DNA of 64,000 bases, taken from assembly GCA_964645405.1 (NCBI GenBank), contig CAZYCA010000006.1:31251-95250 (forward strand), given 5' to 3'. Within the stretch, counting starts at the first letter, position 1; the number at the start of each line of letters is the position of its first letter. Shown one piece after another: positions 50,221-59,050 of this stretch. A program made the position numbers and the translations under genes. The notes beneath the pieces were generated by a model that saw only the letters and a program-made list of their open reading frames with translations, ran no database searches and was not told where the DNA came from. Source of the DNA: JAMWDF01 sp964645405 (GTDB lineage: Bacteria > Ratteibacteria > UBA8468 > B48-G9 > DSTR01).

Positions 50221-51592
50221 AAGGCCGAATATTGTTTTTATTCTGATTGATGATTTAGGCTGGAAGGACCTCTCCTGCTACGGTAGTGAATTCTATGAGA
50301 CCCCCAACATTGATAGACTGCAGAAAGAGGGAATCCTCTTTACCAGCGCTTATGCTGCCAGTCCGGTTTGTTCGCCAACCAGAGCCAGTATTCTGACCGG
50401 CAAGTATCCAGCAAGATTAGGAATTACCAATTATATAGGCGGCAGGGAGAGAGGAAAACTTCTTCCTCCAGCCAACCTGGAGTATCTTCCTTTAAGTGAA
50501 AAAACTCTTCCGAAGACTCTGCAGGAAGCTGGTTACAGGACCTATCATGTAGGTAAGTGGCATCTGGGAGGATCTCAATATCTTCCACAATATCAAGGTT
50601 TTGACAAAAATGTGGCGGGTTGTGAATGGGGTGCTCCCCGGTATGGTTATTTCAGTCCCTACCGGATACCAGGTTTTCCAGATGGTCCGGAAGGAGAGTT
50701 TCTGACAGATAGATTGACAGAGGAAGCCATCAAACTGGTGAGAGAATCTCCAGAACCATTTTTTCTCTATCTTTCTCATTATGCTGTCCATGCCAGAGCC
50801 GCTGCCCCGGAAAGGTATGTCCGGAAATATGAAGAAAAGGTGAAAAAACTGGGGCTGGATAAGGTGAAGACCTTCCAGGAAGGTGAATTTTTCCCCTGTG
50901 AGCACAAAAAGCATCTGCGGGTAGTCAGGCGGCTGGTGCAATCAGACCCAATCTACGCTGGGATGATTGAGAATCTGGATGAAAATATAGGCCGGCTTTT
51001 TCAATTTTTGAAAGAGACAGGTAAATGGGAAAACACCATTATCATTTTCACTTCAGACAACGGAGGCCTGTCTACCGCTGAAGGTTCCCATACCTGTAAT
51101 CTGCCTTTAAGGGAAGGGAAAGGCTGGTTGGAAGAAGGTGGTATCAGGGTCAACCTGATTATTCGCTGGCCAGGAGTGACGGAGAAAAGAGAGAAGAAAG
51201 TCTGCCAGGTACCTGTTATCTCTACTGACTTTTATCCCACCATTCTGCAGATGGTCAATTTGCCATTACAGCCGAAACAGCATGTAGATGGAGTAAGTCT
51301 GGTTCCTCTGCTTGCAGGGAAGGAAAAACTGGATAGAGAAATGATTTTCTTTCATTTCCCTCATTATGGTAACCAGGGCGGTCAACCAGCTTCTGCCTTA
51401 AGAACTGCTGAGTATAAACTAATTCAAAACTACGAATATAACCGCCTGGAACTTTACCATCTTCTGGAAGACCCTGGAGAGACAAGAAACCTGGCGGAAA
51501 AAGATTCAGGGAGAAGAACGCAGATGATAGAAGCCCTGGAAGAAATGAAAAAGTTGACAGGAGCTAAACTTCCGGTGGATGATTCCTTATGA
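50195..51592 (+). CDS. Type I sulfatase (Cys-type), cytoplasmic
   Basis: The 465-residue protein has the sulfatase metal Asp pair (ILIDDLGWKDL), the CxPxR site at Cys59 (SPVCSPTRAS) that is converted to formylglycine, then LTGKYP and FTSDNGG. Family S1 sulfatases remove sulfate esters from sugars and similar compounds. There is no signal peptide, in contrast to most polysaccharide sulfatases. The start may be GTG 50195 or ATG 50207; neither has a clear ribosome site. No formylglycine-generating enzyme or anaerobic maturase is in the window. It overlaps lpxA and, by 4 bases, the next sulfatase. Confidence 0.88.
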   Translation: MIKKMVASERPNIVFILIDDLGWKDLSCYGSEFYETPNIDRLQKEGILFTSAYAASPVCSPTRASILTGKYPARLGITNYIGGRERGKLLPPANLEYLPLSEKTLPKTLQEAGYRTYHVGKWHLGGSQYLPQYQGFDKNVAGCEWGAPRYGYFSPYRIPGFPDGPEGEFLTDRLTEEAIKLVRESPEPFFLYLSHYAVHARAAAPERYVRKYEEKVKKLGLDKVKTFQEGEFFPCEHKKHLRVVRRLVQSDPIYAGMIENLDENIGRLFQFLKETGKWENTIIIFTSDNGGLSTAEGSHTCNLPLREGKGWLEEGGIRVNLIIRWPGVTEKREKKVCQVPVISTDFYPTILQMVNLPLQPKQHVDGVSLVPLLAGKEKLDREMIFFHFPHYGNQGGQPASALRTAEYKLIQNYEYNRLELYHLLEDPGETRNLAEKDSGRRTQMIEALEEMKKLTGAKLPVDDSL

Positions 51593-52977
51593 AAACAAGG
51601 CCCAACATACTTTTTATTTTAGCTGATGATATGGGCTATGGAGACTTTGGTTTTTTAAATGGAGGTCTTTCCCGGACACCGGTACTGGATAACCTCTACC
51701 AGAAAGGTATCTGTTTAACCCAGCACTATTCTGCTTCTCCAGTCTGCAGCCCAGCCAGGGCAGCTTTGCTTACCGGTCGTTATCCCCACCGCACTGGCTG
51801 CATTGATACTTTCCAGATGCAGGGTCTGGACAGACTGGCACCAGATGAGATAACCCTGGCAGATATCCTGAAGAAAGAAGGCTATGTTACCGGAATTATT
51901 GGTAAGTGGCACTTAGGTGCCATAGAAAAGAAGTACCATCCAAACAGTCGTGGTTTTGATGAATTTATTGGTTTTCGTGGTGGCTGGCAGGATTACTACA
52001 GGTGGCACCTTTATTACAATGAAAAGCTGGTGAAAGCAGACGGCCGTTACCTCACTGATGTTTTCACTGAAGAAGCAATTAATTTTTTGCGCAGACATCA
52101 AAAAGATAATTTTTTTCTTCATTTAACTTATAACGCTCCCCATTTTCCCCTGCAGGCTCCTGAAGAAGAACTGAATCTTTTTCTGGGGAAAAAAGAACTG
52201 ACCAGGGGAGTTTGTTATATCTACGCTATGATTCACCGGATGGATAAAGGTATAGGTCAAATCATGGAGGAATTACAGCGGCTGAATCTGGAGAGAAAGA
52301 CGATAGTTCTTTTTACCAGTGATAATGGGCCACAGTTTGGCGGAGAAGGTGAGATGTCTACTACCAGGTACAACTGCTTCTTTAGAGGTTCCAAGGGTAA
52401 TGTTTACGAAGGTGGTATCAGAGTGCCCATGTTAATCTCTTGGCAAACAATGCTGCCTGAAGGTAAAAACATAGATAGAATGGTACATTTCACAGACTGG
52501 CTCCCAACGCTTTTAGAAATGGCTAAAATTAAGTTACCTTCCGGGATGAAGAAAATTGATGGAGTGAGTATCTGGCCAGCCCTTCTGGGGAAAAGCTTGG
52601 AAGAAACAAAAAGGTTCTGGCAGTGGAATAGACTTAGTCCAGTGGCTTTTTCCAATATGGCTATGCGGGACGGAGACTGGAAACTTGTCAGGCCACCTTT
52701 ACCCGCCACAATGGAATTCCCGCCAGAGTTAGGAGAAATTGACCGGGAATATACCTACCAGCCAGAAAAATTCAGGCAGATTCAGCCTGTAAGTTTCCCT
52801 GGTTTTTCAGAAGAGAAAAACCCAGCCCAGCTTTTTAATCTAAAACAGGACCCATGGGAGCAGGAAGATTTATCCTGGAAGTATCCAGAAATGGTAAGCC
52901 AGATGGAAAAAGAGATGGACAGGTGGTTTGCAGAAGTGGAAGTGGAAAGGAAAACAAAGGAGGTGCTGAATGGATAA
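51589..52977 (+). CDS. Type I sulfatase (Cys-type), second copy
   Basis: The 462-residue protein has ILADDMGYGDFG with the metal Asp pair 13-14, SPVCSPARAALLTGRYP with Cys53 as the formylglycine precursor, GKWHLG and FTSDNGP. The family hydrolyses sulfate esters; the exact sugar is unknown. It lacks a signal peptide like its neighbour, with which it shares only the general sulfatase motifs, so the two probably attack different sulfate positions. It overlaps the pseudopilin gene by eight bases; the end of its coding region carries the AAGGAGGTG site for that gene. Confidence 0.9.
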   Translation: MKTRPNILFILADDMGYGDFGFLNGGLSRTPVLDNLYQKGICLTQHYSASPVCSPARAALLTGRYPHRTGCIDTFQMQGLDRLAPDEITLADILKKEGYVTGIIGKWHLGAIEKKYHPNSRGFDEFIGFRGGWQDYYRWHLYYNEKLVKADGRYLTDVFTEEAINFLRRHQKDNFFLHLTYNAPHFPLQAPEEELNLFLGKKELTRGVCYIYAMIHRMDKGIGQIMEELQRLNLERKTIVLFTSDNGPQFGGEGEMSTTRYNCFFRGSKGNVYEGGIRVPMLISWQTMLPEGKNIDRMVHFTDWLPTLLEMAKIKLPSGMKKIDGVSIWPALLGKSLEETKRFWQWNRLSPVAFSNMAMRDGDWKLVRPPLPATMEFPPELGEIDREYTYQPEKFRQIQPVSFPGFSEEKNPAQLFNLKQDPWEQEDLSWKYPEMVSQMEKEMDRWFAEVEVERKTKEVLNG

Positions 52978-53650
52978 AAGCCGTGGGTTTACGTTGATAG
53001 AACTTCTGGTGGTGGTGGCTATTATCGCCATACTGGCAGCCTTACTTTTGCCGGCACTTTCCAGAGCCAGGGAGAAAGCCAGGCAGTCTGTCTGTATCAG
53101 CAATCTGAAACAGTTAGGGGTGAGCTTTTCCCTTTATCTGATTGATTACGATAACTGGTTTCCCCCTATCTGGCAGGGACCCGGCGGCACTCAGGAGGGT
53201 GCTGCCACTGCCAAAATAGACTGGGTGACCCATCTGACACCGTATATCCGCAGTCTGAAGATTATTCAGTGTCCCACCTATCTTCCTTATGTGCATCCTA
53301 ATTATCGGAGTATTTCCTCATCTAATGTACCTTTTAGAAGCCATTATGGAATGAATAGACCGTTGGGCTACAACCCTTCTCCATCAGGCTGGGCTAACTG
53401 GGAAGCACAAGGATTTCCCACGACCAGAGCCACCAGAATAAAAAATGTCAGTCAGCATGTGCTTCTCGGAGAATCAGGACAGTTCGGTAATTACTGGCGA
53501 GGTTATGCCTATGTGACAACAGATTCTGCCAGTACTTTTCTTCGTTTCAGCCATCGGGAGAACACTCTGATGAACATTCTCTTTGTTGATGGCCACGTAG
53601 GAACTTACTCTGCCGCTGAAATACCTTTGCTGGAATGGAAAATAAATTAG
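52970..53650 (+). CDS. Type IV pilin-like / type II secretion pseudopilin-like protein with H-X9-DG-type C-terminus
   Basis: The 226-residue protein begins KSRGFTLIELLVVVAIIAIL, the prepilin cleavage site (G before F, Glu at +5) and membrane helix, followed by SNLKQLGVSFSLYLIDYD and, near the C-terminus, FSHRENTLMNILFVDGHVG, similar to the H-X9-DG element of large pseudopilin families in Planctomycetes, Lentisphaerae and relatives. Needs prepilin peptidase (not in the window). Its role is unknown; a surface or periplasmic scaffold is inference. An AAGGAGGTGCTGA site precedes the ATG, and both ends overlap neighbours (8 and 16 bases). Confidence 0.85.
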   Translation: MDKSRGFTLIELLVVVAIIAILAALLLPALSRAREKARQSVCISNLKQLGVSFSLYLIDYDNWFPPIWQGPGGTQEGAATAKIDWVTHLTPYIRSLKIIQCPTYLPYVHPNYRSISSSNVPFRSHYGMNRPLGYNPSPSGWANWEAQGFPTTRATRIKNVSQHVLLGESGQFGNYWRGYAYVTTDSASTFLRFSHRENTLMNILFVDGHVGTYSAAEIPLLEWKIN

Positions 53651-56600
53651 CCCGGGTTTTAGTTTTTGTCTTCTGTCTGTGTCTATCATTCAGGGCAAAA
53701 GGAGAAATCGTTTTCCTGGAAAACGGTAAAGGAAGGGGTAGTATCGTCATTGGTGATGGACCAGGCAGATTACTTTTGTTTGATAGCAAACTGGAGAATG
53801 CCAGTCTGTACGCAGCAGAATTTCTTCAGAAGCACATAGAGAAGGCAACCGGGGTGAGACTGCCTATCAGAAAAGAATCAGAAAATCCCCAGAAGCCTTA
53901 TCTCCTGATCGGGGAAACCAGAATCGGAGAAAAAAATGGTATTACCGGAAAGGGACTACCCGGGGAAGGATATCTGATAAAAAGTTTTCCAGAAGGAGTG
54001 GCTATTGTAGGCGAAGTTTCTGAAGAAGGGATAGACCGGGGAACCCTTAATGGTGTTTATCGTTTTCTGGAAGAAACACTGAAAATTAGATGGTATTTTG
54101 CACCGGAGGAATTGGGTACGGTAATACCTTTTTCTGCAAGGTTGAGTTTGCCAGATAATCTTTCTCTTTCCGGTGCACCATTTTTTCCTTATCGGATGGG
54201 TGGTATCAGTCACTGGAAGACTGCGGTGGCACAAGCCTGGCACCCGGTCTTAAGATTTGGATTCTCCCGGGGTCTTTCTTCCAATCATACGCATAACAAC
54301 TGGTATCAGTACTATGGAAAAAGTCATCCCGAATATTTTGCCTTAAAAGAAGATGGTAGCCGGGCGTTGAACTTAGACCCTGACGGCAAGAACAGGACCT
54401 ACCTTTGTTTGTCTGAACCAGGGGTTCTCAAACAGCATCTGGAGAATGTGGACGAGTACTTTAAAACAGGTAATATTAAGCCATGGGTAGGAGGAGGTGC
54501 TAAACCGCGGGGTAACAATATCCCTTTTGGTCCCAATGATGTACCCCGCTACTGCGTTTGTGAAAACTGTCTGAAGAAAATTACCCCGGAAAGGGGCAGG
54601 CATGGTGCAGCTTCTAATCTGGTTTTTGATTTTCTCTACAGATATGCCAGTGAAGTGAAGAAAAAACATCCCCAGGCAGTGATTTGGTCTCTGGCTTATC
54701 AGCAGTATAAACTACCACCGACCAGCATAGAAAAATTTCCTGATAACGTTGGTATCACCTTATGTTTAATCCCCACTGTGGTAGTTCAAAACCAGCCAGG
54801 AGTGAGAGAAAGCAACCGGCAGTTGATTCTGGACTGGTTCCAGTTAGTCAACCGTAATCCAGAAAGACTTATTATCTGGGACTACTTCTGTTATCCTAAC
54901 ACCTGGTTTATAGCACCTACGGAAATCCCCCATGTTTTGAAGGACCATATTAATTTTCTGAAAGACAAAGCATTGGGAATTTTCAATAATGGTTTCAATC
55001 CGGAAACCAAGGCTGATATGCCCCAGCTTTATCTTACCTACCGGATAGTATGGTTAATGCATCGTCTTTTATGGAATCCAGATTTAGACCTGGATAAAGC
55101 CAGGCACGACTGGTGCCATGATTTGTTTGGGCCGGCTGGTGAGGAGATGGAGAAGTTCTATTCTCTTCTGGAAGAAAGGTGGGAGAAGGTAAAATGGAGC
55201 CAGGAACCAGCGCACAGCAATGTAGGCAGCCAGCAAGTTTACTTAGAAAGTTATCCGCCAGAAATTTTAAGGGAACTGAGGGCTATTTACCAGAAGGCTA
55301 TCTCCAGGACAGAAGAAAGCAGTATCTACCGGAAAAGACTGGACTGGTTTTATGAGAAAGCCTATGGACCGTTTTTCAAAGAGGCAGAGAAGTTTCACCA
55401 GGCTGCTGGCAGTGTCCCCTCTTACCAGGCAGTTTACCTGAAGGATTTTTCAGTAAAAGAAGCAAACATTTTTGAGCAGTTATGGCAAAGGATACCTGTT
55501 TACCTGGAACTGGTGGAAAAAGTGAGCGGCAACAAGGTGGAAGAGAAAAGTCAGGTGAAAATCGGTTACGATGATGAAAATTTCTATGTAGCAGCCTGGA
55601 TGAAGCTGAAGAAAGAGACAGAGGAAATAGTAGCCCGGGCAGAAGGCAGGGAGAACCCGGAGGTGGAACAGGATGATAAATTTATCATTCACCTGCAGCC
55701 GGAAAAAGCAGAAGGATACATTGAACTGATTGTTAATCCGAAAGGATCCTTCAGCAGTCGTTATGACATCATGCCCAGTCCCAGAAGAGGTTTTTTCCCC
55801 AGCCATAAGATGCTGGAGTGGGATACACAGAAAATTGTTGTTACCGGGAAAAAACTTGGTGACGGCTGGGCGGTGGCAGTAGCCATCCCCTGGAACAGTT
55901 TGCCCGGGACAAAGACAGTTTGCGAGAAACTCCGCGGTCAGTTCATCCGGTGGAATGCCAGGGATGGAAACTACCGTTTTACAGTCTGGTCACCTGTTTT
56001 AGACCCGTGGTATTATTCTCTTTCCCGGTTTGGCTGCTTAATCTTCAAGCCCACCCCGGAGAAAGAGAAGACCGTTATCATCCCGGCTGGAAAGAAACAG
56101 ATTGGTTATATTTCCGCGACTGGAGAAAAACCAGCACAGCCTGAAATTATTAATCAGGTTGTCTCCGGCGAAGAAAAGGAACATTTCCTGGTAGGACAGA
56201 GGGATTTGAGCAAAAAAAGCTGGCTGGAACTGAGAGGCATCCTTAAGTTTTCTCTCTCACCGTTAAGGCAGGAGAAAGGAAAAATAAAAAATGTTTTTCT
56301 GGAGCTAACCCGGGTTAACGCTGTTGGTAAGGTTCCTTTTGATAATCTTGTGGTTGATTTGATTGATTCCTCTACACCGGAGGAAATTGTTTCTGCAGAC
56401 TACCAGGCTAAAGTTATTCATCCGGAAATAGCTATGATTCCGGCACCGGTAGAAAACAGCAAACAGAAGCTGGTTCTGGATGTCAGCGAGCCGGTAAAAA
56501 GACAGGTAGAATCAGGAAAAAATTACCTTTTCTTTCGGGTGAGAGTTGCTGGTGGTTGCACCTTTACCGATGGTCAGTTGAGATACTCTGTCTTCAGTGG

Positions 56601-56655
56601 AGTTAAGGATTCTGAAGCTATCCCCAGATTGAAATTTATTCTCGCAGAAAGTTAA
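53635..56655 (+). CDS. Large secreted DUF4838-type protein with CBM9-like and DNRLRE-like C-terminal domains
   Basis: The 1006-residue exported protein starts with a signal peptide (VLVFVFCLCLSFRAKG). Residues ~25-170 look like the N-terminal domain of alpha-glucuronidase/GH20-type enzymes (SLYAAEFLQKHIEKATG, PYLLIGET). The core has HPEYFALKEDG, YCVCENCLKK, WSLAYQQY and WDYFCYP, seen in DUF4838 proteins. From ~640 a CBM9-like module (VKIGYDDENFYVAAWM) and from ~850 a DNRLRE-like module (LRGILKFSLSPL) follow. Glycosidase activity is likely but unproven. Its start lacks a strong ribosome site and overlaps the pseudopilin. Confidence 0.68.
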   Translation: MENKLARVLVFVFCLCLSFRAKGEIVFLENGKGRGSIVIGDGPGRLLLFDSKLENASLYAAEFLQKHIEKATGVRLPIRKESENPQKPYLLIGETRIGEKNGITGKGLPGEGYLIKSFPEGVAIVGEVSEEGIDRGTLNGVYRFLEETLKIRWYFAPEELGTVIPFSARLSLPDNLSLSGAPFFPYRMGGISHWKTAVAQAWHPVLRFGFSRGLSSNHTHNNWYQYYGKSHPEYFALKEDGSRALNLDPDGKNRTYLCLSEPGVLKQHLENVDEYFKTGNIKPWVGGGAKPRGNNIPFGPNDVPRYCVCENCLKKITPERGRHGAASNLVFDFLYRYASEVKKKHPQAVIWSLAYQQYKLPPTSIEKFPDNVGITLCLIPTVVVQNQPGVRESNRQLILDWFQLVNRNPERLIIWDYFCYPNTWFIAPTEIPHVLKDHINFLKDKALGIFNNGFNPETKADMPQLYLTYRIVWLMHRLLWNPDLDLDKARHDWCHDLFGPAGEEMEKFYSLLEERWEKVKWSQEPAHSNVGSQQVYLESYPPEILRELRAIYQKAISRTEESSIYRKRLDWFYEKAYGPFFKEAEKFHQAAGSVPSYQAVYLKDFSVKEANIFEQLWQRIPVYLELVEKVSGNKVEEKSQVKIGYDDENFYVAAWMKLKKETEEIVARAEGRENPEVEQDDKFIIHLQPEKAEGYIELIVNPKGSFSSRYDIMPSPRRGFFPSHKMLEWDTQKIVVTGKKLGDGWAVAVAIPWNSLPGTKTVCEKLRGQFIRWNARDGNYRFTVWSPVLDPWYYSLSRFGCLIFKPTPEKEKTVIIPAGKKQIGYISATGEKPAQPEIINQVVSGEEKEHFLVGQRDLSKKSWLELRGILKFSLSPLRQEKGKIKNVFLELTRVNAVGKVPFDNLVVDLIDSSTPEEIVSADYQAKVIHPEIAMIPAPVENSKQKLVLDVSEPVKRQVESGKNYLFFRVRVAGGCTFTDGQLRYSVFSGVKDSEAIPRLKFILAES

Positions 56656-56669
56656 TCAGAAAAGCTTTC

Positions 56670-57458
56670 ATGGTGAAAAAGAAAGGGAAGTTAGCTGTTT
56701 TTGTCTCAGATGATGAACTGTCCCGGCTGGCGCTCGCCAGGCTGAAGGGAAAGGAAGAGATAGTTCTTCTTTCTCTCACACCTGTTTTTTTAAAATTCCC
56801 TTCCTCCTACCAGATAGACCTGACCCGGATGGATATCCTGGAGGAAATTTTTGAAAGGGAAAAAATTGACAGAATCCTTCTGGTAGGTCGCATTCCACAC
56901 AATGTTGCTTTTACTCTCCAGAACAAAGCCCCGAAACACAAAATTCTGGAAAAACTTGATGTTTTTCAGAGTGAGAATATTTTGCAGCATCTTGGTTGCT
57001 GGCTGAAAGAAAGGAAAATCAATATTATTCCCTTGACGAAGGTTTTCCCGGATTTTATGGCAAAAAAAGGGTTGCTGGCTGGAGAAAAACCAGCAGAAAA
57101 TTACCTCAGGGACATAGAATTTGGCAGGAAAGTTCTTCAGAATCTTCTTTCCTTCCACATTGGTCAATCCGTAAGTGTGAAAAACCAGGCTGTAATTGCT
57201 GTGGAAGGACTGGAAGGAACTGATGAGATGATAAAAAGAACTGGTAAGCTTTGTCAGGATTTTGTAGTGGTAAAGATGGCTGGTAGAAAGAAAGATATCC
57301 GGTTTGATTTACCGGTGGTTGGTCCTGGCACCATAAGAAATCTGGCCAGTTTTGGTGGCAGGGTTCTGGCAGTGGAGTCTGCTCGCACAATCGTTGCCCA
57401 TCAGGGTAAGGTATTTTCTCTCTGCGAGAAGTATCGGATTTCTCTTGTTGGTATCTGA
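56670..57458 (+). CDS. lpxI: UDP-2,3-diacylglucosamine pyrophosphatase LpxI
   Basis: LpxI cleaves UDP-2,3-diacylglucosamine to lipid X, the step LpxH performs in E. coli. The 262-residue protein has the family (DUF1009) features RILLVGRIPHN, DFMAKKGLLAGEKP, GRKVLQNLLSFHIGQSV, AVEGLEGTDEMIKRTGKL, VVKMAGRKKDIRFDLPVVGP and VLAVESARTIV. It lies 14 bases after the DUF4838 gene and is the last gene of the long operon. lpxB, which often follows, is not in the window. Confidence 0.88.
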   Translation: MVKKKGKLAVFVSDDELSRLALARLKGKEEIVLLSLTPVFLKFPSSYQIDLTRMDILEEIFEREKIDRILLVGRIPHNVAFTLQNKAPKHKILEKLDVFQSENILQHLGCWLKERKINIIPLTKVFPDFMAKKGLLAGEKPAENYLRDIEFGRKVLQNLLSFHIGQSVSVKNQAVIAVEGLEGTDEMIKRTGKLCQDFVVVKMAGRKKDIRFDLPVVGPGTIRNLASFGGRVLAVESARTIVAHQGKVFSLCEKYRISLVGI

Positions 57459-57460
57459 CT

Positions 57461-58003
57461 TTACAGTTCCAGTTCCGGTGCAATTTTTTTTATGGCTTGC
57501 AGGCAGAGGTCAACAAATTCTGTCAGAGAAAGCCCCAGTTTCTCACATCCTTTTATAGCCTGCCGGTCAGCTCCTGCAGCAAACCTTTTTTCCCCAAACC
57601 TGTGCAGAACAAAAGCCGTGTCAACCAGGTCCAGTTTTTTCTCCGGTCTAATCAGAGCACAGGCAACGATTAAACCTGTTAACGGGTCCACAGCACAGAT
57701 TGCCTGCTGAAGTTTATCACTCTGCATTCCATGTCCGGCATGAGCAGCGATGGCTTCTAAGACATTTTCCGGTACCAGACCTTCCAGTATTTTCCTGGCT
57801 TCCAGTCCGTGGCTGGCTGGTTTGTCTCTGGTTTGCTGATAATCAATATCATGGAGTAGACCGGTCAGTCCCCAGGTTTCCACATCCTGGTTTAAACGGA
57901 CTGCCAGAGCTTTCAGACAGGCTTCCACCGCCAGTGAATGTTTTAAAAGGTTTTTGTTGGTGATATGCTTTCTGAGAAGCTGGAGTGCTGTTTCCCTATC
58001 CAT
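57461..58003 (-). CDS. HD-domain hydrolase
   Basis: The 180-residue protein has the metal-binding HD pattern: NLLKHSLAVEACLKALA, LLHDIDYQQT, ASHGLEAR and AIAAHAGHG, typical of small metal-dependent phosphohydrolases that act on nucleotides or related compounds. The substrate is unknown. An AAAGGAGAGAAAAA site precedes the ATG. It overlaps the 3' end of the radical SAM gene by eight bases, so both are in one leftward operon. Confidence 0.8.
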   Translation of the reverse strand: MDRETALQLLRKHITNKNLLKHSLAVEACLKALAVRLNQDVETWGLTGLLHDIDYQQTRDKPASHGLEARKILEGLVPENVLEAIAAHAGHGMQSDKLQQAICAVDPLTGLIVACALIRPEKKLDLVDTAFVLHRFGEKRFAAGADRQAIKGCEKLGLSLTEFVDLCLQAIKKIAPELEL

Positions 58004-58955
58004 TTTTTCTCTCCTTTTCCGGTTCTGACCAGCGTACCAGAAAACGCCGGTTACGGTAATTTACCCAGCGCACCAGCCCGGAAGAGACGAGTTTTTCCAC
58101 CACCGAAGAGTCTGCCTTTGCTTTCTGAAGGAATTCAGCAACCTGCTGCTGGTCCATGGGATGAACAGCAGTAATAGCCAGAAGGTCTGCCCGGGCATCT
58201 CCAGAAAATCCAAAAGAAGACGGGTTCTGAAACACCATCAACTCTACAGGAAGTCCCTCTTCAGTAAAAATCTGGTAAGCCAGGTTGATTTTCGCTGGCG
58301 GGGATGGTTTTACCCATGGTTCTGCCGGGGGTCTTGTTGGTACTCCCAGATAGGCTTTAGCCGGGGAGATTTTCCTGATGAATCGGGCTATTTTTGTAAG
58401 GGAAGAAGAACTATCGTTAATATCTTTCAGCAGAAGAGTCTCGATGACCAGTTGTCCCTGATACTGGCTGGCAAAAAGAGAAATTCCCTGGAGAACTTTT
58501 TCCCAGTCCAGACCCGGGTCTGGACGGTGGATTTTCTTCCACTGTCTTTCACTGGCACTACCAACTTTTACTGATACCCAGTCTGCTGCATTCAATTCCT
58601 GCCGGACATCTTCCCGCCAGAGAAGACTACCATTGGTAATTACTGCCACAGGAATGTTTAATTTCCGCACCAGCCTTATTTCCCTGCCCAGGTTTAAATC
58701 AAGGGTTGGTTCTCCGTCAGGTACAAAACTTAAATAATCAATCCTTTCCTTGGCAGCCGTTAAACTCTCCACCCGCTCTTTCACTTTCTGGAATATCTCC
58801 TCAGGTGGATAAAAGGCTTTCCTTTCTATTTCTGTGGCTGGTGTCAATCCCACCTGGCAGTAAACACAGCTATAGCTACAGTGTTTAGCCGGGATGTTGT
58901 TAATTCCCAAACTGGCACCCAGTCTTCTGGAAGGAACCGGTCCAAAAGTAATCAT
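57996..58955 (-). CDS. Radical SAM protein, COG0731/TYW1-like group
   Basis: The 319-residue protein starts TFGPVPSRRLGASLGI and has the cluster-binding CSYSCVYCQ (CxxxCxxC), followed by FVPDGEPTLDLNLG and AVITNGSLLWREDV, all typical of the COG0731 radical SAM group, relatives of tRNA wyosine synthases. The C-terminal ~70 residues look like a small winged-helix domain (QQQVAEFLQKAK, VVEKLVSSGLVRWVNYRNRRF). The reaction is unknown. I place the start at ATG 58955; a promoter at 58979-59006 excludes the GTG at 58976. No Shine-Dalgarno is visible; the leader would be about 16 bases. Confidence 0.82.
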   Translation of the reverse strand: MITFGPVPSRRLGASLGINNIPAKHCSYSCVYCQVGLTPATEIERKAFYPPEEIFQKVKERVESLTAAKERIDYLSFVPDGEPTLDLNLGREIRLVRKLNIPVAVITNGSLLWREDVRQELNAADWVSVKVGSASERQWKKIHRPDPGLDWEKVLQGISLFASQYQGQLVIETLLLKDINDSSSSLTKIARFIRKISPAKAYLGVPTRPPAEPWVKPSPPAKINLAYQIFTEEGLPVELMVFQNPSSFGFSGDARADLLAITAVHPMDQQQVAEFLQKAKADSSVVEKLVSSGLVRWVNYRNRRFLVRWSEPEKERKNG

Positions 58956-58978
58956 TGTTTTTGCGGTTACTGGCACTT

Positions 58979-59006
58979 ATTTTAGCGAAAACAGTTGTTC
59001 GGTCAA
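58979..59006 (-). promoter_or_regulatory. Promoter of the radical SAM-HD operon
   Basis: Minus strand TTGACC (59006-59001), 16-base spacer, TAAAAT (58984-58979); the first in-frame codon of the longest frame (GTG 58976) lies only two bases after the -10, so ATG 58955 is used instead. Confidence 0.6.
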
Positions 59007-59017
59007 ATTTTTCTCTA

Positions 59018-59026
59018 TGTTATAAT
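59018..59026 (+). promoter_or_regulatory. Extended -10 promoter of the Thr-type sulfatase-like gene
   Basis: TGT followed by a perfect TATAAT (59021-59026) forms an extended -10; no clear -35 is seen. GGGAGGG precedes ATG 59051. It is 12 bases from the -35 of the divergent radical SAM promoter. Confidence 0.5.
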
Positions 59027-59050
59027 ACCTGAAACTGAAAAGGGAGGGAA

